Shown here piece by piece: positions 59,456 through 64,000 of a stretch of DNA of 64,000 nt; the first letter of the stretch is position 1, and each line of letters starts with the position of its first letter. The DNA is from Streptomyces cyanogenus. Lineage in GTDB: Bacteria; Actinomycetota; Actinomycetes; Streptomycetales; Streptomycetaceae. The notes beneath the pieces were generated by a model. The model searched no databases, had not been told where the DNA came from, and was given only the letters and a program-made list of their open reading frames with translations. The stretch spans positions 3,836,001 through 3,900,000 of the forward strand of contig NZ_CP071839.1 of NCBI RefSeq assembly GCF_017526105.1, written 5' to 3'. A program made the position numbers and the translations under genes.

Positions 59456-60434
59456 CTGGAGTCTCCTCGATCAACGGTCCGTATCTGATAGTGAGGTTCG
59501 CGCTCCGCTCGTCCAACTTGCCTTCGCTGTCGACAATCGGAGTCGCCGCCACGTCTCGGACGCCCATGACCAGTGTCATGGCCCGTTGGAAGCGCGCGGC
59601 GTGTCTGGGTAGATCGAACGGTTCGGACTCCAGGAGTTCCAGCGCCTCAAGTGCTCGGAAGGTGAGGTCCGTGAGAAGCTCGCGCAGCTCTGCGGCCCGG
59701 GCGTCGACGCCCTTCAGGCGAGCGTCCGTCTCGTCAAGCTCAGCGATCGCCACGGCGATCTCCGCCTCGTACTCCCTCGCCCGGGTCATCGCCTTCGTGC
59801 CTCGGCCCTTGACGACCATTCCGCCCACGAGGAGCGCGGGACCGATGGTGACGAAGTTGAGCGCCGTAGCTCCCAGGGCCATCCCGCCGCCGCCCGATGC
59901 GAGCGACCCACCGCCCAGGAAGGCGAGGGTGGCACTCTCAGCCGCAGCGCCCGTCAAGCCCGAGATCGCCGCCCCGGTGCTCGCGACTCCGAAGCTGCTC
60001 GCCACTGCCGTGATCCCAGCGCCCGCACCCGCACCCGCCGCCGCGGATCCAAGAGCCCCGCCGATCCATGCCACCGCGTCGGCATCAAGGCCGCGGAGTC
60101 CGGGGATCTGGGTCATGGTGGCGTCTATGCCCTCCACCAGCAGCCGCTCGCTCTCGCGCACCTGTCGCTCGTGGCGACGCAAGAAGTCGCCCATGCGTAC
60201 GACGACATCGACGAACGCCTGCCTCTGCTGCTCGCCCAGGCCCTTGAGGACAGTGTTCGTCGCTGCCAGTGCGTCCTCGATCTGGGCCAGCCGGCGCTCG
60301 TAGCTCTGGCCCGCCTCCTTGAGCCGGTCCTTCGAACGCTTGAGGTCGTAGGCGCCTTTGCCGCCGAGAGCGACGCCGCTACCGCCGGTCGCCACACCGA
60401 CACCGATAAGAACGATCGGTATGAAGAACGGCAC
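59448..60434 (-). CDS. membrane-hairpin/coiled-coil protein (328 aa), unknown
   Basis: Order: N-terminal hydrophobic helix (MPFFIPIVLIGVGVATGGSG), a ~70-residue coiled coil (AQIEDALAATNTVLKGLGEQ), a ~75-residue Gly/Ala-rich hydrophobic region (GSAAAGAGAGAGITAVASSF; ALNFVTIGPALLVGGMVVKG), then a second coiled coil (AREYEAEIAVAIAELDETDA) and a C-terminal tail. A Gly-rich membrane hairpin between long helices is the layout of alpha-pore formers or membrane-remodelling proteins. No NTPase loop. No family is recognised. Confidence 0.75.
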   Translation of the reverse strand: MPFFIPIVLIGVGVATGGSGVALGGKGAYDLKRSKDRLKEAGQSYERRLAQIEDALAATNTVLKGLGEQQRQAFVDVVVRMGDFLRRHERQVRESERLLVEGIDATMTQIPGLRGLDADAVAWIGGALGSAAAGAGAGAGITAVASSFGVASTGAAISGLTGAAAESATLAFLGGGSLASGGGGMALGATALNFVTIGPALLVGGMVVKGRGTKAMTRAREYEAEIAVAIAELDETDARLKGVDARAAELRELLTDLTFRALEALELLESEPFDLPRHAARFQRAMTLVMGVRDVAATPIVDSEGKLDERSANLTIRYGPLIEETPDA

Positions 60435-60540
60435 GATTCCCCCGAGTGCCTCATGACCCTGTCCGAACCAACAGGTTCAGCCTTCGCATTGCGCCCTTGG
60501 TCAACGATGGCAGAAAGGCACCCCGATCCGGGACGTCTTT

Positions 60541-60867
60541 CTACCGATCGATCGTTCCGGCGGAAAGGTCCAGGTGGAACGGGGAGCCCGGAGCCGTTGG
60601 GGTCCAGCCCTCACGAAGAGCAAGCTGGATGGTCCTGGCGACATCGGACGGCAGTACGGGCTTGGCTTCGCGTCCGAACCAGTTGCTCGGATGCGGCTGG
60701 TCGGTCGTGACCGCGAGCGTTGTCCCAGGGGCGTCTGCGTGCTCGACCGCGAACGTGCACGGTGCCCAGGCAAGAGCCTGCAAGTAGCTCGGCCTGCGCC
60801 GCAACCGCCAGCGGTAGGCCGTACCGTCGACAACGATGCGTCGCGATCCCTTGTGGCCCAGCGCCAT
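60541..60867 (-). CDS. conserved hypothetical protein (108 aa)
   Basis: MALGHKGSRRIVVDGTAYRW then RLRRRPSYLQAL; later NWFGREAKPVLPSDVARTIQ and LALREGWTPTAPGSPFHLDL. The pattern (short beta strands, then a helix and GWxP) recurs in Streptomyces hypothetical proteins, function unknown. The start is ATG 60867 with GGAGGAGCC upstream. No neighbours share its strand closely. Confidence 0.65.
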   Translation of the reverse strand: MALGHKGSRRIVVDGTAYRWRLRRRPSYLQALAWAPCTFAVEHADAPGTTLAVTTDQPHPSNWFGREAKPVLPSDVARTIQLALREGWTPTAPGSPFHLDLSAGTIDR

Positions 60868-61502
60868 GGCTCCTCCTCGACACGGAGGATGCTAGCCAGT
60901 CCAGCCCGCCCGGGCGTCTGGGTTTCCGTCTCGCTCAGCCTCGTTCACGGCCGTTCGTCGGGGACCGCGCTCCGAGCTCGCTCATGAGCCAACCGCCCAT
61001 GAACCCAGGTGAACACCGCCGAACCCGGACGGTCATGCGCCCCGTTGGGAGGGCGTGCGTCCGCCCACGCCCATGCGGGCGGGGGTGCGCGGCCGGCGCT
61101 GGCAGGTCATCTCATGGCCATCGGCAAAGCCCGACCGTCGGTGAGGTCCCGGACGAGTCTCCGAGCCGCCCCCGGACAGGCCGGGGATGAAACCTCGTCC
61201 TTCGGAGCTGGAACCCCCGGAAGCCGACCGCGCACTTGGGAGCACAGGCACGGGCACTGACAACGGACCCGCCGGCGATGGACCGTTGAGCGATGAGTGT
61301 CCCACTGCGTGGCGACGCAGACGCGTAACGGCGGACGCGCACGAACGTCTGCGGATCATCTGCGCCGGCGCGGGGCCGCCGGCCCCGCGGAAGCCGGCTG
61401 AGTGACGCCATGGCGGTCGCCGTCAGTTGCCGTGAACACGGGAAGAAGGGGCCGTCCCGGTTTCATCCGGTACGGCCCCTTTCTCAGCCCAGGGCAGCGG
61501 TG
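60868..61502. other. 635-nt region without a convincing gene
   Basis: Frames exist on both strands (e.g. 61187-61405 +, 72 codons, ending CAGAGPPAPRKPAE) but none has a ribosome site or family resemblance. It ends with the terminator at 61446-61481. Confidence 0.45.
61446..61481 (-). terminator. terminator after csbD-like gene
   Basis: A 10-bp perfect stem AAGGGGCCGT/ACGGCCCCTT lies 22 nt past the CsbD stop on the minus strand. Confidence 0.75.
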
Positions 61503-61676
61503 TCAGTGCTTGAAGGCGTCCTTGGCCTTCTCCTTGGCCTGGCGCGCGTCACCCGTGCTCTTCTCGGCCTGTCCCTCTGCGGCCATGCGGTCGTTCCCGA
61601 CGGCGTTGCCCAAGGCCTCCTTGGCCTTGCCCTCCGCCTGCTCGGTCTTCGCCTTGGCCTTCTCACCGGCGGTCAT
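61503..61676 (-). CDS. CsbD-family stress protein (57 aa)
   Basis: A short Lys/Ala/Glu-rich hydrophilic protein: MTAGEKAKAKTEQAEGKAKE, ALGNAVGNDRMAAEGQAEKS, then ARQAKEKAKDAFKH. This is the CsbD-like repeat pattern of general-stress proteins. Start ATG 61676, stop 61503. The adjacent upstream gene (61680) on the same strand is only 3 nt away, so the two are co-transcribed. Confidence 0.88.
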   Translation of the reverse strand: MTAGEKAKAKTEQAEGKAKEALGNAVGNDRMAAEGQAEKSTGDARQAKEKAKDAFKH

Positions 61677-61679
61677 GGA

Positions 61680-62168
61680 TCACGCCTCCTCGTAGCCTCT
61701 GTCACGGTGAAGCCCTGGTGCCCCCGCTTCCTCCGCACAAACGGGGTCATGGGGTGGCCGACGGCGAGGGGGCTGGAAGCAGGCGATGACGTCCTTGCCG
61801 TGAGGACAGCGGTGGGCCTGCCAGGTGTCGGCGAGGGCGTCGACCAGCATCAGACCGCGGCCTCCGAGGGCACCGGCATCGGGACGGCGCTGCTCGGGCA
61901 GCTCGGGGGAGGCGTCGTGAACGGTCACGTGCAGGCAGGCCTCATCCCACAGGAGGATCAACTGGGCGGTGCTGCGGGCATGCTTGTGGGCGTTGGTGAC
62001 CAGCTCGGACACGGTCAGCAGCACCGAGTCCACCAGGTCCGGGGCCGTGCGGAGCCACCCGAGCGAGGCCAGGTGGTCACGAGTCCAGTCCCGGGCCTCC
62101 TTCACCCCGTGGCTCACCGGCAGCGAGCGCGCCCAACCCACGGCTTTCAGCGACGAGTCGTCTCCCAC
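61680..62168 (-). CDS. RsbW-like ATP-binding regulatory protein
   Basis: This 162-residue GHKL protein has N box TVSELVTNAHKH, G1 VTVHDASPELPEQRRPD and G2 GGRGLMLVDALADTW. The start is GTG 62168 after GGAGGAAGC; a long frame continuing to 62726 is a shadow. It sits upstream of the CsbD-family gene, so stress regulation is plausible. It is related in type to the AICE protein at 46780-47208. Confidence 0.87.
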   Translation of the reverse strand: MGDDSSLKAVGWARSLPVSHGVKEARDWTRDHLASLGWLRTAPDLVDSVLLTVSELVTNAHKHARSTAQLILLWDEACLHVTVHDASPELPEQRRPDAGALGGRGLMLVDALADTWQAHRCPHGKDVIACFQPPRRRPPHDPVCAEEAGAPGLHRDRGYEEA

Positions 62169-62315
62169 TGCTTCCTCCTTCACCGAACAGCCGGCTGCCT
62201 TGTCCCGTATGCCCCGGATGGCGGACCCGATTCCCGGGGCCGGAGCGCCGTACCGCCCGTAGAGGAGGGCTCGTCCTCCTGCGTGCGGATGTGCGGGCAG
62301 GCCGGCGCGAGCACG

Positions 62316-62825
62316 ATGGGGCCCATGGTGAAGATCGACGCGTTGCCCGGGGTTCCACGGTGGGCCGTCCTCGCCGCGCACACGGTGCCACTTGTCACCC
62401 TGCCGTCCGGCCTGTGGCGCATCGCCCAGGTCGCCGGGCTCCCGGTGGCCGCGCAGTCGGGCCGGGACGGTCGTGAGGCGGTCGTAGCCCTCTCGCTGAC
62501 CTTGGTGACGGAGGCCCTCGCCCTGCTCACACTCGGATTGGTGCGGCCGTGGGGCGAGGTCGCGCCCCGCCGGCTTCCGCTCATCGGCGGACGACGTGTG
62601 CATACCCTCGCGGCGGTGGTGCCGGCACTGCTCGGGGCGGTGGTGCTGGCCGCGATGGCGGGCTGGTTCACCTGTACCCAGGCGGCGGGGCTGATCGGGC
62701 GCGTCGCGCAGACGCCGGCCCAGCACGTACTCCTCGTGGTGTGCTACGCCCCGCTGCTGGTCTGGGCTCCCCTCCTCGCGGCCACGACGCTCGCGTACTA
62801 CCGGCGCAGGACGGCTCTGGTGTGA
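62316..62825 (+). CDS. four-helix membrane protein
   Basis: This 169-residue hydrophobic protein has helices AVLAAHTVPLVTLPSGLWRI, AVVALSLTLVTEALALLTLG, LAAVVPALLGAVVLAAMAGW and VLLVVCYAPLLVWAPLLAAT. The layout resembles small conserved actinomycete membrane proteins, no function known. The start is ATG 62316 or 62325. It is divergent from the HATPase gene. Confidence 0.7.
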   Translation: MGPMVKIDALPGVPRWAVLAAHTVPLVTLPSGLWRIAQVAGLPVAAQSGRDGREAVVALSLTLVTEALALLTLGLVRPWGEVAPRRLPLIGGRRVHTLAAVVPALLGAVVLAAMAGWFTCTQAAGLIGRVAQTPAQHVLLVVCYAPLLVWAPLLAATTLAYYRRRTALV

Positions 62826-62844
62826 AGCCTGCCCTCGCTCCTCC

Positions 62845-63552
62845 TCACCCGGTGGGGTCCAGCCGGTGGGCCAGGTCGTGGGCGGTGGTGCCGGTGAGGT
62901 CCCCCGCGTAGGCTCCGACGATCTCGAAGCGGCCGCCGGTGATCGAGGAGGTCACGAAGGGTCTGCCCCAGAGCTTGCCGTCGATGACGATGGCGAACTC
63001 GTTGCGCGGGGCCGGGGCTTTCGCGAGGGAGCCGGTGAGGGCGGCGAAACGGGTCCGGTCGGCGGGGCTGAGGGTCACCCGCACCTGCCAGGTGCCGTCG
63101 AGGGTGCTCTTCTCGGCCTGCGCGGAGGTGACGCGGACGTCGGTCAGGCCCCTGGCCCGGTCGGCGTGGACGCAGAGCGCCGGCTGGGTCGCGGTCGCGT
63201 GCACGATGTAGCCGCCGCTGCCCTGGGTGCAGGCGTGTTCCACGGCCGAGGTGACCGGCAGGAGGGACACGGGGGCCGCCTTCCCGCTGCCGCCCCCTGC
63301 GGCGGGTTGGCCCTCGTGCGCGCGGGGGGGCATGCCGGCCGCGACGGCCACCCAGGCGGTGGCGACGACGGCGGCTGCTACGACGCCGACCCCGGCGCGG
63401 GCCAGCCGCTGCCGCCGCCGGGCGACCCGCAGCGCGCCGTCCGCCAGGCCGACCAGATGGGCACCGGTGTCACCGCCGCTCTCTCGGACGTGGGCGTGCA
63501 AGGCGTCGTGCAGCGATGTTCCGTGCCGCGGGTGTTCGGTCGAGTCGTTCAT
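62845..63552 (-). CDS. membrane protein co-transcribed with ECF sigma factor
   Basis: This 235-residue protein has a cytoplasmic N-terminal part (~1-55, SLHDALHAHVRESGGDTGAH), one membrane helix (AGVGVVAAAVVATAWVAVAAG) and an extracytoplasmic domain with two Cys (AVEHACTQG, TQPALCVHADRA). That outer domain resembles SecDF-type P1 head folds (LWGRPFVTSSITGGRFEIVG). It overlaps the sigma gene by 4 nt (63549-63552), so it is likely the cognate anti-sigma or a membrane sensor, inferred from position. Confidence 0.75.
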   Translation of the reverse strand: MNDSTEHPRHGTSLHDALHAHVRESGGDTGAHLVGLADGALRVARRRQRLARAGVGVVAAAVVATAWVAVAAGMPPRAHEGQPAAGGGSGKAAPVSLLPVTSAVEHACTQGSGGYIVHATATQPALCVHADRARGLTDVRVTSAQAEKSTLDGTWQVRVTLSPADRTRFAALTGSLAKAPAPRNEFAIVIDGKLWGRPFVTSSITGGRFEIVGAYAGDLTGTTAHDLAHRLDPTG

Positions 63553-64000
63553 GCGGTGACGCCCCTTCGGGAGGCAGTGGAGGAGGAAGCCGACGGCCCT
63601 GCCTCGGCCAGGGTGGTGCGGAGAGAGGCGAGGGCCTTGTGGGTCTGGCTGCGGACCGTTCCCTGGGCGACGCCCAGGATCGCGGCGATCTCGTGGTCCG
63701 GCCGGTCCTCGAAGTAGCGCAGCACGATCACCGCGCGCTGGCGCTTGGGCAGCCGCCGCAGCGCGGACATGATGTCCTGCCGCTGGACCACGGTGTCGGC
63801 CCAGTCGGTGACGTGCCCGGAGGGCTGGTCCGGCAGGGTGTCCGTGACCGTCTCCCGCCCCCAGCTGAGGAGCCGGAACCGATCCACCTGGGCGTGGTAG
63901 AGGGCCCGGCGCACGTAGATCTCCGGTTGCTCCCGGTCGCGCAGCTTCGACCAACGCCGAGCGGTGGAGGCGAGCGCGGTCTGGAGCAGGTCCCTGCCCT
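63549..64000 (-). CDS. ECF sigma factor (SigE-type), 5' end cut by window
   Basis: This ECF-subfamily RNA polymerase sigma factor has region 2 cut by the window edge (LLQTALASTARRWSKLRDRE then QPEIYVRRALYHAQVDRFRL) and region 4 with LPKRQRAVIVLRYFEDRPDH then EIAAILGVAQGTVRSQTHKA, the -35 helix. The C terminus is SSSTASRRGVTA. It is read leftward from beyond 64000, so the start is unknown. It resembles the SigE-related Streptomyces ECFs that precede a membrane protein gene. Confidence 0.85.
   Translation of the reverse strand, partial: GRDLLQTALASTARRWSKLRDREQPEIYVRRALYHAQVDRFRLLSWGRETVTDTLPDQPSGHVTDWADTVVQRQDIMSALRRLPKRQRAVIVLRYFEDRPDHEIAAILGVAQGTVRSQTHKALASLRTTLAEAGPSASSSTASRRGVTA

Noticed and set aside
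61187..61405. 72-codon gene on the plus strand
   Set aside because: No ribosome site, no recognisable motif, sits in a region of overlapping frames on both strands.

Overview
The window is a piece of a Streptomyces-type chromosome. The DNA is very GC-rich with strong third-position GC, GTG/TTG starts are common, operons are coupled through 4-nt ATGA/TTGA overlaps, and marker genes are actinomycete-specific: SepX, HrdD, a DUF6227 protein, L,D-transpeptidase and LtrA. From memory the left half follows the S. coelicolor galU-mscL-hrdD region.

Region 1 (1-38.8 kb) is ordinary core chromosome. It has a GNAT gene cut by the left edge, an EamA exporter convergent with a LysR regulator, tRNA-Ala(CGC), and a leftward galU-moeA(Glp-like)-moaC-mogA-GNAT run next to sepX. 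Then come 5-formyl-THF cyclo-ligase, a penicillin acylase-family hydrolase, a K+/H+ antiporter with a CTG start, an MFS transporter behind a structured leader, FmdB behind a CIRCE-like operator, an MTAP-family phosphorylase, an SAF-domain protein, mscL, ltrA, an S58 peptidase, an L,D-transpeptidase and DUF6227. The fruR-fruK-fruA fructose PTS operon, several drug-efflux/regulator pairs, hrdD with a SigR-type promoter, a PAT-like acetyltransferase, a LigB-type dioxygenase/MarR pair and an M6 protease follow.

Region 2 (38.86-50.97 kb) is an actinomycete integrative and conjugative element (AICE) of the pSAM2 type in the 3' end of tRNA-Arg(CCT), bounded by 43-bp direct repeats. It carries int, xis, repSA (apparently an ATT start), Spd-type spread genes, an FtsK-like tra gene, an SCO3933-like gene, a HutC-type GntR regulator with a set of matching operators, a NUDIX gene (Pif-like candidate) and a HATPase protein. 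Its cargo end is visibly AT-richer and holds a small BELL-type effector candidate followed by an NLR (NB-ARC + TPR) gene. The two proteins carry matching 13-residue amyloid-type motifs at the effector C terminus and the NLR N terminus. This is a bacterial amyloid-signalling (BASS) NLR pair, probably antiphage or cell-death immunity, and the NLR is cut by one in-frame TAG.

Region 3 (50.97-58.89 kb) is a second segment that ends in a third, 34-bp copy of the same att core. It has no int, rep or tra, so it looks like a CIME-like remnant in tandem with the AICE. It holds a YdcF-like protein, a TPR regulator, a degenerate resolvase-like protein, a paralogue of an AICE gene, a long inverted repeat, a tRNA-Ser 3' fragment, an AT-rich gene for a membrane-anchored protein, a frameshifted S1-like gene and small membrane proteins.

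Region 4 (58.9-64 kb) returns to GC-rich DNA: a two-gene coiled-coil/membrane-hairpin operon of unknown function, a hypothetical gene, CsbD, a HATPase regulator, a membrane protein, and an ECF sigma factor (cut by the right edge) with its co-transcribed membrane partner.
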